Positions 32,999 to 43,343 of a stretch of 54,539 nt of DNA are shown here, piece by piece (the stretch's first letter is position 1; each line of letters opens with the position of its first letter). This stretch comes from Tritrichomonas foetus. Its lineage: Eukaryota; Parabasalia; Tritrichomonadida; Tritrichomonadidae. Location of the stretch: positions 1 through 54,539 of the forward strand of contig MLAK01000758.1 in assembly GCA_001839685.1 (NCBI GenBank). Reading direction: 5' to 3'. Under the pieces are notes generated by a model. That model saw only the letters and a program-made list of their open reading frames with translations. It had not been told where the DNA came from and ran no database searches. The position numbers were made by a program, and so were the translations under genes.

Positions 32999-35142
32999 TC
33001 AGATAAACTGAAAAAGTTCAAAATCTTTTATCGTGATTTTTTAATGAAAACTTTTAAAAAAATTGTTTTGAGACCAAGTTTCAAAAGTATTTGCATTAGG
33101 ACCTGAAAGTAAAAAAAAGGTCATTTTTTCACCTTTATATTCTGGAATATAATAGAGGTTGAGTATATACCTGGGAATAAATAGGTGTGATTTGTTAGAA
33201 GGAATGATAAGAGGAGATAAAACAAAAATAAAAATTTGCAAAAATAAAAATATCTTGGAACAAAAAAAAATTGTTTTAATATATTGTATTAATATATTAT
33301 GTTATTTATTATAGATATAGTAAAAATTATATAATAAAAATATAATGCAACAAGGCAGATATTTTTGTTTTTAAAAATTAAGATTCAAGTTTGTTTTTTA
33401 GAGAACCGTCTTACAGATATTTCTCGTATATTGCATACATGCGCAATAATACATGCTCTATCGAAATCAGAAAAGAAAAAAAGAGATAGTTTAAATATTG
33501 GAGAAGTTATGAAGTATGACCAAATAATGGTTCAAAACGACTTAACGTACAGTATTAATGGAGAAGAAAAAACACGCCCAAAAAGCCAGAAAAGTCCATC
33601 ACATGGGACTTTTCTCAAAAGTTTGAATTCAAATATCTGCGAATAAATGATCAACTTCAACAAAAAACATGACAAATAAATTATTGAATGAATTTAATCA
33701 ACTCAGCAAGACTAAACCTAAAGCACGACTATATGCCCCAATTATAATATGCTTTTCATTATTGATGATTTTGCTCCATTCACCATCTTATTCAGTTTTA
33801 AGGTCAATTTTCACCTTTTTACCATCGTAACGAATTCTCTATTCAAAAATTCAATATTTTCAATTGATCTTACCAAAATATACAATTCTTTACATTCGAA
33901 TAAAGTCAGTAAAATCAGAATAAATTCAAACCACTTTGTTCCCACTCATGTGGAAAATATTTTAAACCGACATAAAGATTCGGATCACTTTACTTAATTG
34001 AAAAAAAGCTCAAAAACAAATTCTGATAAATTGAGTAAAATAATTTTATTGAATACTTTACACCTTTTCTATTAGTTTTTTTTTTATTATCTTTTTATCT
34101 CAGTATTTCTTCATTATTTTTGTTCGACTTCATTTTTATATTTTACCTCTAACATGATATGAATCCAGTATCCAAATATAAAAACATTTTGAAAGAAACT
34201 CGATACTTTCAAGTACTCTGTATTTGCCAGAACCTGTTCACAAAAAATATTTTTGTATCATTAATTGTCTCTATTGGCGAAGTTTTTCTTAAGTCAATTC
34301 AATTTTTGGTGTATTTATTTTTATCCAGTTACAATGACTAATTAATCATTCGACTCAATACCGAGAAAAGAGCATTACAGAAAGAACTTAGCAACATTAT
34401 CAAAGAGGCATTATACAATATATTGCTTTTTTGAAAGAAATGAAAGAAAGAACAATTGTACCTATTGAAGAAAATAAAGTTATTGAATCTTCATCTGTCC
34501 TTTAGATTTCCAAATTTGATTGAATCTGATTTCCACTATTCAACTGTTGATTTTCAACACCATGGAAGATGGATCAAAACTTGCTATAAATTTTAATAAA
34601 AACAAATCTTCACCTATTCAATATTTATTATATAATTTTTTACTTCATGCTTTAAAACAATTATTTGAAGAATCATTCAAATTTATTTTTTAATAAAGGT
34701 TCTTAAAAAAAAAAAAAAAAAACGAAAAGTCTCAATGATATTGAAAAATGTGAATTCACTTAACTGATGAATTGAGTTAATGGGTTCATCAATTCATTTT
34801 TTATTATTTATGTCGTTTAAAATAACACTTTAATAAAATTAATCAAAACTAATTTTTATCACACCAAAATTAAATGTCCTGAAAACTTGACTTTGTATTG
34901 GAAAATTGCTTTTCCTCGAATATTTCATACAGAATTTTCAAAAGGCAGGTGATTCTTTTAAGAAAAATAATATATTCAGATTGTGAAATCGAATTTTGTG
35001 TACAGTTTAAAGTCGGTTTGTATTAGAGAGGCAAATGTAAATCAAAAATTAATCTTGTCACCAAAAAAGTAGTATTGAAAAGGTTAATGTTCATTCAAAC
35101 TAAGATTTTAGCTTTAATTCAAGAACAAGTGAGAAAATAAAA
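32999..35142. other. Long AT-rich region with decayed transposon-like coding remnants
   Basis: This 2.1-kb stretch has no intact gene. It has an extreme AT block at about 33240-33350, an A tract of about 18 bases near 34705-34724, and short frames at 33365-33646 (TTG start, charged, unrecognised), 33669-33830 and 33749-33997 that look like broken pieces of one coding sequence. 34140-35140 carries nothing I can identify. Confidence 0.5.
33669..33997 (+). pseudogene. Relic of a THAP/P-element-like transposase, broken
   Basis: An ATG at 33669 opens 53 codons with the string S-P-S-Y-S-V-L-R-S-I-F-T-F-L-P-S, then a TAA at 33828-33830, then R-I-L-Y-S-K in the same frame. This resembles the helical motif (LxxxSPxAYxxLRxxFxLPSxRTLYxK) common to THAP9/P-element-type and related trichomonad transposases. 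A second frame (33749-33997) overlaps it and may hold the continuation after a frameshift. The recognition is from memory of the motif pattern, so it is tentative. Decay by stops and frameshifts is directly visible. Confidence 0.35.
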
Positions 35143-35762
35143 ATGAATCAAACCTTGTCTGGTCTTACTCTACTATATGTAATGAATTCGCCTCTATATT
35201 CTTCAACGAATTTAAAGCACCAACAAACCAATCATTTCAATTCCATCAAAATTAATTTTGCGGGAAGTAATTTTTATTCCAGTTTTGGTAAAGCAAATGC
35301 TTATCTTACGAATATTCATTTAGGGAACTTTTTAAAATCACCTATTGTTTTATCATCAATTAATAATGCTTTTATTTATGATTCGTTTGTTGTGAAATCA
35401 GGTAATTTTATAGCAGGCTTTTGCAAATTTTATAAAATTCAAGATCATTCAATTGTCATACAACAAGATATTTCCGTAGCAAGCTTTAATAATAATCTTT
35501 TCTTTAAGTGTAGAGCCGATGATTCAGCTATTTTATATTCAAGTGGATGGTATAATTATTATTTTATTTTAAAAGATTCATGCTTTATAGAAAGCTATTC
35601 AACTGGAATCAGCGATGATAATGCGTGTTTAATGAAGTTTTTCATATCTCAAAATAACAATAAACAATTTGAATTTTATCAAAATACTCTTGTAAATTGT
35701 AATTCACCTGATACAAATGTTGATCATGGACCAATAATAAAATCACGATCAAATGTATTCTA

Positions 35763-35790
35763 TAGGGTGTCCGGAGGCGTGATGTCACTA
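35763..35790 (+). repeat. Mariner left inverted repeat (28 bp)
   Basis: Begins TAGGGTGTCCGG and ends GTGATGTCACTA. It matches the right end at 24 of 28 positions; the four mismatches are together in the centre (AGGC against TAAT). Confidence 0.93.
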
Positions 35791-35966
35791 CCCACATTAG
35801 AAGTGAAATCAATACATTATATTTATAAATAATAAACTATGCAATGTTAACATAAAAATTTTGAAAACAATTTTTTTTTCTCTTGACTGAAAATAGAGAT
35901 AAAGAATCTTTTTCATAAAAAAAAAAGAATAATTTATAAACGTACACGATGCACGTTTATTAAAAA

Positions 35967-36977
35967 ATGATTGATCAACATTCAATCATAACTTTTCTGC
36001 AGCTTGAAGGAAAAAGGGGCAAAGAAATATATGAAGAAATGAAGAGTGTCTTGAAAGAAAAATGTTTGTCTCAAAGACAAATCTACCGAGTCATGGCAGA
36101 ACTGAACAGAAGTCAAAACACACAGCCTGTGAAAAAAGAGAAAAAGTGCCAAAGTTATGATATTCTTGACTGGAAAATTTTAGATGTTTTAACCGAATTT
36201 CCACATTCATCGTGTCGATATATTGCTAATGTTTTAGGTGAACCAAAATCGACAATTTATGATCGTTTAACATCAAAATTAATGTATAAACATGTGCATC
36301 TTCGATGGGTGCCACATATTCTAACAGAAAATCAAAAGGCCAATAGAGTTTTATTGGCAAAAAAACTTCTTAAAATTTTGAATGCAGAACAAAAAACTAA
36401 TTTCACCTTTTTAATAACAGGAGATGAGTCTTGGTTTTATTCCAAGACTGATTTCAATACACAATGGATTCCTGAAAACTCAGTAATCCCAACTATTCAA
36501 AATCCAGGGTTTCAGATCACTAAATTTATGGTGACTGTATTTTGGAACCCTCATGGGATAATTCATATTGATGTTTTGCCGCCAAATGAAAAGTTTAATG
36601 CTGCATATTATATTACAGCCATTATGTCAAAAATTGTTGAGTTTAAAAACTCGAATAATTATAAAAAATTATTTGTTCATTATGACAATGCAAAGCCTCA
36701 TGTGGCAAAAATTGTCAAAAAATATATAAATGAAAACTCACTAGAATCAGTTCCACATCCGGCATATTCACCTGATTTGGCGCCTAGCGACTTTTTTTTA
36801 TTTGGAACTATTAAAGAAAAAGTTAAAGGAATTGTTTTTGAATCACCAAGCCATTTGATTCAAACAATAGTCCAAATTTTCAATGAAATTCCATCGGAAA
36901 CTTTGTTTTCAGTTTTTGCAGAATGGCAAAATAGACCGAAAAAAGTTATTGATGCCAATGGAGACTACATATTTTGA
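35967..36977 (+). CDS. Mariner transposase (DD34D), 336 aa
   Basis: From ATG at 35967 to TGA at 36977 the frame is intact. Residues 1-110 hold two helix-turn-helix segments for binding the inverted repeats (LSQRQIYRVMAELNRS near 34-49; SCRYIANVLGEPKSTIYDRL near 82-101). The linker WVPHILT (114-120) matches the mariner WVPHEL motif. Catalytic aspartates are D153 (TGDESWF), D240 (HYDNAKPH) and D275 (YSPDLAPSDFFLF). The last two are separated by 34 residues, the mariner signature, so all three acids are present. The length is normal for the family (about 340). It is the only gene of the element and cuts and pastes it at TA sites. Confidence 0.97.
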   Translation: MIDQHSIITFLQLEGKRGKEIYEEMKSVLKEKCLSQRQIYRVMAELNRSQNTQPVKKEKKCQSYDILDWKILDVLTEFPHSSCRYIANVLGEPKSTIYDRLTSKLMYKHVHLRWVPHILTENQKANRVLLAKKLLKILNAEQKTNFTFLITGDESWFYSKTDFNTQWIPENSVIPTIQNPGFQITKFMVTVFWNPHGIIHIDVLPPNEKFNAAYYITAIMSKIVEFKNSNNYKKLFVHYDNAKPHVAKIVKKYINENSLESVPHPAYSPDLAPSDFFLFGTIKEKVKGIVFESPSHLIQTIVQIFNEIPSETLFSVFAEWQNRPKKVIDANGDYIF

Positions 36978-37025
36978 AATACTTATCAATAAAAAATGAC
37001 TTATTAGAAATGACTTTATTATACT

Positions 37026-37053
37026 TAGTGACATCACATTACCGGACACCCTA
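37026..37053 (-). repeat. Mariner right inverted repeat (28 bp)
   Basis: Read on the minus strand from 37053 it begins TAGGGTGTCCGG and ends GTGATGTCACTA, with TAAT in the centre. Confidence 0.93.
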
Positions 37054-37557
37054 TATATTGCAAATGTAAATATCACCAGTAATAATAAACAAGATCTTTC
37101 TACTGTTTTTTATACACAATATCAGAATGAAAGAAATAGTTATTATGAAAATATTAAATTAATTGGACAACGAGGGAATTCATTTTTTCAAACTATGGAT
37201 ATTGAATACAATCAAAATCCATATGTTAGGATTAGATATTGCGACATTATAAATTCATCGATATCAGATGAAGTGAATTCTGCTTGTTTTATTATTTCTA
37301 ATATTAATGCAGAATTTGATCATTCTAGAATGGAAATTATATATTCGAATTTCATTAATATTAAAACAATTACTGGGAATGATCCAACATTTATTTATTC
37401 TTTAAATAATGAAAATGCTTATTACCCATTTATAACAGGATGCCTAACTAATGTTGCATCTTTGGTATATACAGGTGTTCAGTATTCAACAAATGTTGAA
37501 GCAAATAATAGTTGTGCTGCAAATGATGAAATGTGCTATTTCATTGATCCTTTTACT

Positions 37558-38200
37558 GAAGCACCAACTGAAGAAATAACAGAAACACCAACTGAGGAAA
37601 TAACAGAAACACCAACTGAAGAAATAACAGANNNNNNNNNNNNNNNNNNNNNNNNNNNNNNNNNNNNNNNNNNNNNNNNNNNNNNNNNNNNNNNNNNNNN
37701 NNNNNNNNNNNNNNNNNNNNNNNNNNNNNNNNNNNNNNNNNNNNNNNNNNNNNNNNNNNNNNNNNNNNNNNNNNNNNNNNNNNNNNNNNNNNNNNNNNNN
37801 NNNNNNNNNNNNNNNNNNNNNNNNNNNNNNNNNNNNNNNNNNNNNNNNNNNNNNNNNNNNNNNNNNNNNNNNNNNNNNNNNNNNNNNNNNNNNNNNNNNN
37901 NNNNNNNNNNNNNNNNNNNNNNNNNNNNNNNNNNNNNNNNNNNNNNNNNNNNNNNNNNNNACAGAAACACCAACTGAAGAAATAACAGAAACACCAACTG
38001 AAGAAATAACAGAAACACCAACTGAAGAAATAACAGAAACACCAACTGAAGAAATAACAGAAACACCAACTGAAGAAATAACAGAAACACCAACTGAAGA
38101 AATAACAGAAACACCAACTGAAGAAATAACAGAAACACCAACTGAAGAAATAACAGAAACACCAACTGAAGAAATAACAGAAACACCAACTGAAGAAATA
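37558..38200 (+). repeat. 24-bp tandem repeat (octapeptide TETPTEEI) with N gap
   Basis: The unit ACAGAAACACCAACTGAAGAAATA is repeated about three times before the gap and exactly ten times from 37961 to 38200 with virtually no variation. The true copy number is hidden by the N-run, and the gap length as given shifts the reading frame, so it is an estimate. In the protein it forms a Thr/Glu/Pro stalk next to the membrane. Confidence 0.93.
37632..37960. other. Assembly gap (329 N) within tandem repeat
   Basis: The gap starts and ends inside the 24-bp repeat array, so it reflects repeat collapse rather than missing unique sequence. The frame before and after differs by the printed gap length. 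Confidence 0.9.
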
Positions 38201-39018
38201 GTTTATACTTCGGATACAATTCTCGAAACATCTTCTGATAGAATTGAACATCCATCAATTACCGAAAAAGAATCTATAATAACTGATATCAGTCAAATTG
38301 TTCCAACTTTATCGAATGAAATTACTAGCCTGGAATTTAATTTTGAAACATCGAACAAAGTCGATTTGAGTATTGAAAAATCAATAAAAATCACCAGTGA
38401 TAAAATAATTGAAAATACGATATCTAATTTCGAAAGTAATAGTGAAAATGATGATGACGGCAATGGAGGAGATAGTTCAAATGCTGATAATCAAAAGAAA
38501 AACACACTTTCTGTTGGTGTAATTGTTGGAATTGTTATTGGAATTCTAGCTTTAATTGAATTAGTTTTAATTGGATTGTTCTGTTGGAAGAGATCACATA
38601 AAAGTGATAATCCGTCAGCTGGCCATGAAATGGCCTCTGAAGAAGTTGACGAAAGAACAATGTCCGTGAGTAGTATTACGTCTTTTGGGACAATGGAATC
38701 AACAATTATCACACAAAATAATTCATTATGGACTAATGCTCAAAGTGATGACGATGATCCGTTTCGAGCTGACAGCGATGAAGATATTATGTCCCATATT
38801 ATTTAGTAAAATTTGTTATTTTCAGTTTTTATTTGCGTGAATTAATATTTCAGATATTAATAAATTGAATATCTCGTAATTTTCATGAATATCAATCTTC
38901 TTAAATGGAAAAAACGCTTGACTTGCTTTATTGAGGAAGGTGAAATAGGAAAGGTGAATATTTGACCAAATGTTGCCAAATTTTCATTCCAAAATTCATT
39001 GGTTCCTTGTATTTGGCC

Positions 39019-40578
39019 ATGGCAAAAGGCCTCTATCTGGTCTTGACTTTCACTTTAAATGCTTTGATTTTTAAAATCCTTTTCACTTATCCACGTTCAA
39101 TAGATATTTTTTTACTAGAATCTTCATCTCTTATTGGGAGGCAATTTCAACTGAGAGAATTTATTAAAAAGAGAAATACCATGGGTGTAGCTGCAGCTAT
39201 ATATTTATTGAAAAATAATTTTGATGAATTATTACTCTATTCTGATCAAATTAACCCAATAAAATGGCCAATAGAAGTTGAGCAATATATTCCAATTCAT
39301 TCTGATGGCACAAAAAAATTGACAACTTGTGATTATTGTAATTTACTGCATGATATTTTCATTGTTGAAGCCCCAATTCTGAATAAATTTTTAATAAGTC
39401 ATGAATATTATGGTATTTTAGTTGATATAAACCTTTCGAATTCTTCAAATATAGAAAAACAGAAAATTTGGATTACCCAAGAAAATACACATCAAAGCTC
39501 ACATCAAAAATTTGAAGAAAAGATAAAATTGCTCGAAGAAGAATTTGTAAATGATGGAAATTTAAAATACTATCCTAAAAAGAACGATGTCATCATTAAG
39601 TTGAATGAATTTGTTCAAGAAAGATTAAGAGCATCGCCAGAAAAGATACTTTTTTTAAACAATTCCAAAAATGAGAAATATCGAACTAATTTTACCCTAA
39701 TTTATTTATTAACAGTTCATAAAAATCCAAAGCAAGTTCATAGAATGATTGATGCAATGAATCACTTCGATGTTGCTTTTATTTTATATGTTGATAAAAA
39801 AGTTCTTCTCAATGAAATGGTAAATGAATTGAAATGCTATAAAAACGTATTTTTTATGTTTCCTCGATTTGTTGTTACCTGGGGACATATTACACAAGCC
39901 TTAAGCATGGCTGTCTTAATGATAGCTGCAGTTGAAAATTTTCCAGATTCTTTATATTTTTCGATCAATAGTGGAAGTGATTATCCCACAACTCCATCTG
40001 ATTTCATTGTGAAATGTTTAATACAAAATCATCCAAAAAGTTATATAGCTTTAACTAAAGATAATGATGCAACAATTGATAAACGTCATCGAATCAAATA
40101 TATGCAGGGCAAATATAAACAATGGAATTTTCAAAAAAATAATCTCCTTAACATTTTTCCAAATAGAAGAATCCGACCAATTAAATTTGGACATGGTGCA
40201 AATTGGTTTACAACAACAATTGAAAATGGTAAGAAAATGAAAGATTATCTCATTAATAATGCTTATTTCTTAAATTTTATGGATTGGGTTCCCAATTGTG
40301 ACGAATCAATGTTTCAAACTATGTTTCTGGAATTGAATTTGAATTCAACTTTGAGAAATCTGAGATATGTTGATTGGGGGCGCTTTCCAAATGGGCACCC
40401 TTTAACGCTCAACACTTCACATTATCAAAAAATTATTGGAAACCCATGCAATATGTGGGCCAGGAAATTTGATTATGACAGCAATAAAATAATATTTGAT
40501 CTGATGGATCATTATATTAATAAATTAAGAATGAGACAAAACTTTTCCAATTGTCCCCCATTAAAAGAAAAATTGTAA
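39019..40578 (+). CDS. Core-2/I-branching-type glycosyltransferase (GT14 family), 519 aa
   Basis: The frame opens at a TTG at 38962, but the first ATG is 39019, which gives MAKGLYLVLTFTLNALIF, a type II signal anchor typical of Golgi enzymes. The catalytic half (about residues 220-490 from this Met) has the GT14 landmarks: TVHKNPKQVHRMIDAM, WGHITQALSMAVLMI, INSGSDYPTTP, CDESMFQTMF and LRYVDWGRFPNGHP, matching the family's W(G), SG.DYP, DE.FFQT and RY..W....HP motifs. GT14 members transfer GlcNAc or xylose to glycans or proteins; the substrate here is unknown. It sits between two surface-protein genes, which could be glycosylation targets, but that is only proximity. Confidence 0.88.
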   Translation: MAKGLYLVLTFTLNALIFKILFTYPRSIDIFLLESSSLIGRQFQLREFIKKRNTMGVAAAIYLLKNNFDELLLYSDQINPIKWPIEVEQYIPIHSDGTKKLTTCDYCNLLHDIFIVEAPILNKFLISHEYYGILVDINLSNSSNIEKQKIWITQENTHQSSHQKFEEKIKLLEEEFVNDGNLKYYPKKNDVIIKLNEFVQERLRASPEKILFLNNSKNEKYRTNFTLIYLLTVHKNPKQVHRMIDAMNHFDVAFILYVDKKVLLNEMVNELKCYKNVFFMFPRFVVTWGHITQALSMAVLMIAAVENFPDSLYFSINSGSDYPTTPSDFIVKCLIQNHPKSYIALTKDNDATIDKRHRIKYMQGKYKQWNFQKNNLLNIFPNRRIRPIKFGHGANWFTTTIENGKKMKDYLINNAYFLNFMDWVPNCDESMFQTMFLELNLNSTLRNLRYVDWGRFPNGHPLTLNTSHYQKIIGNPCNMWARKFDYDSNKIIFDLMDHYINKLRMRQNFSNCPPLKEKL

Positions 40579-40779
40579 AAAAACAGAAATTGTAAGTAAT
40601 GAATAAAATACTTTTTTTAAAAAAATATCTTATGATGATGATATAATATTATATTAGGATAATAAAATTTATAGGACAAAAATGTTTTTAGGTAAAATAG
40701 GATAATATCCGGTAGAATTGGAAGAGTGCTGTTGAACTGATGTTTGTCATGATCTTGGCAAAAAGAAAGTTGGACTTTT

Positions 40780-40785
40780 TCATAT
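40780..40785 (+). promoter_or_regulatory. Inr-like element (TCATAT)
   Basis: TCATAT fits TCAYWW and lies 11 bases before the ATG of the E2-fusion gene at 40797. Confidence 0.4.
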
Positions 40786-40796
40786 AACATTTCAAT

Positions 40797-43343
40797 ATGT
40801 TGAAAATCAAGTTTAAAGTTCTAGGTGACGAATATTGGATGCTTAGTGTCTTAAATAAAAATGCCACTGTAAGTGATTTAATTGAGGTAGCTAATAAAAG
40901 GAAAAAACGAGATGATTTGGTATCTGCATGTGTTGGTGATATTGAATTGGGTGCTGATACTCCACTATCAATCTATCAAAAGAAAAGTTTTATTCTTTAT
41001 CCTTTAATTGAACATGATGCTAGTCCGACTTCGGATTATTTCATATTTAGTAATTTATCCTTCGAAAAGATGACCAATGGAATCCCAATAAATGTAGATG
41101 AATCATGGGGATATGATGCATTCAAAAAGCATGTAATAGACACTATCAGGCCAAATATTAATGAAGAAGATTTATTCACAATCGATTTGAAGCAATTTGA
41201 AGCAAGGTTTTATTTAAATGATAACTTATATGAATACGGGATTATATCTGAAAACTTACCTTCAAATTTTGTGAAAAAAAATATTTTTGTTGTCTTTACT
41301 CCACGAGATATACAAAAAAATAATAAAATTAATAAATTCAATATAACAATTCCCGAACATCAATTTTTATTATCACCATTATTTCCATCAACTGAAATTG
41401 GCCTTGTTCAAATTTCTTTATTACTTCAATATATTCTTTTAAAGGGTTCAAAATCCAAAGTCTTAATTGATTCAATTGCTGCAGTAACTGGATATGTTCC
41501 ATTGATTCTAAATCTCTTAAAAGCTTATGAAGAGTCATCAATTACTGAATTAGAATTGGTTACAATTTCTACTTGTTTTCAAGTATTGATTCGATATTAT
41601 GTTCCACATGAAACTTTTAAAAATGAAAATGTTTATGATTTTGTATTAAAAGTAATTTCATATTTTCTAATGTTAGATCGTATCCCCAATATCAATATAT
41701 CTTCTTTGGATCAAATCAAACTTATTAATTATCCTCCACCAAATAATTTCACAATTATTGATAATATTTTTAGTGTAAACAATTATTTCAAACCCAAGAC
41801 GCCATGTGAATTTGATTTATCAGAAAAACGCCCATCATTTGTACTTCTTCCACCTAACTTAGCAGTGTGTGTAAAATCCAGTGAAAATAATTTAGCTTAT
41901 GATGTTTTTATTCCATATTTAGATTTTCCAAAAAGATATACAATTGAAATTTTGGATTATCAATTTCGAAATAATTCAATTTCACAACTTCCATCAATAT
42001 ATTCGCTTTCTGATATTAGTCAAATAGTTATTTTTTGCATTAGTGATTCCAAATCAATGAAAAATAATGGGAAAATTGAATCAACGTTTCAAATAATTGA
42101 TTCAATTTATTCAAGAATGAAAGGTTATCAAATTAATTCAAAAGTATTTGTTTACTTTTGTAATTCCAAACTGATGATTCCAATTGATTCCAATATTTCT
42201 AATTACTTAACAAAAATTACACTTTTATATAAAGAAAAAAAGCCAAAATTGTTCAAATCTGTATTAAAATGTTCAATTAAATTAAATGATATCTCTAATG
42301 TTTGCAAAAAATCCAAAAAACGCATTATTTTGATTACTGATTCTGATTCTGTTGAAGAAGACGAAGAAATTAAGTCAAATGTTATTGATTATGTTATTGA
42401 TAATGACATTTATATTGATTCAATTGTTTTTGATAAATGTCGAGATGCTTATGTCCTAAGCAAGTCAAGTGGTAGCGTTTGTTTTAAAGCTGATAATTTC
42501 TTAGATCAAGATCCTGCATCGTTGTTTGAATTCTGTGAGTGTGAAAGTTTTGTTGATATTTCATTTCGATCCATTGATGATAATGCTGAACATAATCTTT
42601 TAGATGATGAATTTGAAGATTCTATGAAAAATATTGATGATATTAATAAGCAAAAGAAAAAAGATGTATATTTCACTATAAAAAATCAAAATATATTTGA
42701 ATATGACGATTCTCTTACACATAAATATCTTGAACTTGGTTTTGGCGATGATAAAATTTGTACAGCAGAAAAAGCTTCTTTAAATGCCGATATTTTATTT
42801 CCACGTGATGATAATCGTTGTACAAGAATTTGTCATGAACTTCTTTTGATTTATCAAAGTGATGATAGAAATCCAAGTAAGTTATTTATTTCATCAAACT
42901 GTCATACCAAAAATAGTTCCAGAGATGACATCAAAATATTTCCATTTAATGAAAAAATTGATATATGGAGACTTTTTATTTATCCAAGTAATTTGTCTCA
43001 ATATTCGCGAAAATGGTGGAGTTTAATTGTTGCATTTCCACCATCATATCCATTCGTACCTCCTGAATTTCGTTTTCTTTCAATTCCTTATCATTTAAAT
43101 GTCTCTGTTGATGGAAGAGTTTGCATGAATACTTCCAAATATGATGCAAATACGATGGTTATTGATTATATTGATGATTTAATGAATCTTTTAGAAAATC
43201 CTGATGTCAACTCAGCAATTCATATTGATTGTCTCGAAAACTTTCTCCATAATAGAAAAGAATATAATAGACTTGTTGCTGAATCAATTAAATGCTCCAA
43301 AGATAATTATAATGAATGGATTCATGGACAGCTTGATGATTAA
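40797..43343 (+). CDS. Ubiquitin-like / vWA-like / E2 (UBC) fusion protein, 848 aa
   Basis: Three parts are visible. Residues 1-75 read as a ubiquitin-like beta-grasp (LKIKFKVLGDEYWMLSVL, then TVSDLIEVANKRK). Residues about 405-580 look like a von Willebrand A fold (QIVIFCISDSKSM, then KRIILITDSDSVEED, then DIYIDSIVF), though the metal-site DxSxS is not perfect. Residues about 675-845 are an E2 ubiquitin-conjugating domain: PPSYPFVPPEFRF, then Y-H-L-N (766-768) for the usual HPN, and G-R-V-C-M-N with the active-site Cys at 776. So the thioester Cys and the Asn that supports lysine attack are retained while the middle Pro is Leu. It may be an E2 that recognises its own targets; the function is inferred. 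Confidence 0.85.
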   Translation: MLKIKFKVLGDEYWMLSVLNKNATVSDLIEVANKRKKRDDLVSACVGDIELGADTPLSIYQKKSFILYPLIEHDASPTSDYFIFSNLSFEKMTNGIPINVDESWGYDAFKKHVIDTIRPNINEEDLFTIDLKQFEARFYLNDNLYEYGIISENLPSNFVKKNIFVVFTPRDIQKNNKINKFNITIPEHQFLLSPLFPSTEIGLVQISLLLQYILLKGSKSKVLIDSIAAVTGYVPLILNLLKAYEESSITELELVTISTCFQVLIRYYVPHETFKNENVYDFVLKVISYFLMLDRIPNINISSLDQIKLINYPPPNNFTIIDNIFSVNNYFKPKTPCEFDLSEKRPSFVLLPPNLAVCVKSSENNLAYDVFIPYLDFPKRYTIEILDYQFRNNSISQLPSIYSLSDISQIVIFCISDSKSMKNNGKIESTFQIIDSIYSRMKGYQINSKVFVYFCNSKLMIPIDSNISNYLTKITLLYKEKKPKLFKSVLKCSIKLNDISNVCKKSKKRIILITDSDSVEEDEEIKSNVIDYVIDNDIYIDSIVFDKCRDAYVLSKSSGSVCFKADNFLDQDPASLFEFCECESFVDISFRSIDDNAEHNLLDDEFEDSMKNIDDINKQKKKDVYFTIKNQNIFEYDDSLTHKYLELGFGDDKICTAEKASLNADILFPRDDNRCTRICHELLLIYQSDDRNPSKLFISSNCHTKNSSRDDIKIFPFNEKIDIWRLFIYPSNLSQYSRKWWSLIVAFPPSYPFVPPEFRFLSIPYHLNVSVDGRVCMNTSKYDANTMVIDYIDDLMNLLENPDVNSAIHIDCLENFLHNRKEYNRLVAESIKCSKDNYNEWIHGQLDD

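Larger units (their letters stand above)
35763..37053 (+). mobile_element. Complete Tc1/mariner-family element, 1291 bp
   Basis: The element has 28-bp terminal inverted repeats, an intact DD34D transposase gene, and a TA duplication at 35761-35762 and 37054-37055. Because the junctions read TATAGGG and CCCTATATA, a placement two bases inward at each end is also possible, but only the boundaries given restore the host reading frame on removal. Structure and open transposase suggest a recent, possibly active copy, akin to the mariner family known from Trichomonas. Confidence 0.93.
35143..38806 (+). pseudogene. Surface type I membrane protein gene split by a mariner insertion
   Basis: Host coding sequence is 35143-35762 and 37056-38806. 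Removing the transposon plus one TA copy joins the two in one frame with no stop up to the N-run. The ectodomain is rich in Asn, Ser, Phe, Ile and aromatic residues with beta-helix-like periodicity. A Thr/Pro/Glu stalk of octapeptide repeats (TETPTEEI; 37558-38200, with an N gap) follows, then a 165-residue Ser/Thr/Glu-rich segment, one membrane span (VGVIVGIVIGILALIELVLIGLFCW) and a cytosolic tail ending in an NSLW...DDDDPF...DEDI motif shared with the PMP-like gene at 44194. There is no signal peptide at the ATG at 35143, so the 5' end may be decayed as well. As it stands, translation ends inside the transposon at 35832. Confidence 0.75.

Noticed and set aside
34159..34341. 60-codon plus frame in the long intergenic region
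   Set aside because: Hydrophobic by AT composition only, with no homology pattern and no codon structure.
37536..38258. Minus-strand repeat frames (FLLFLQLV and CYFFSWCF units) over the TETPTEEI array
   Set aside because: A 24-bp repeat keeps several frames open at once; the plus frame links to the membrane span and tail, so these are shadows.
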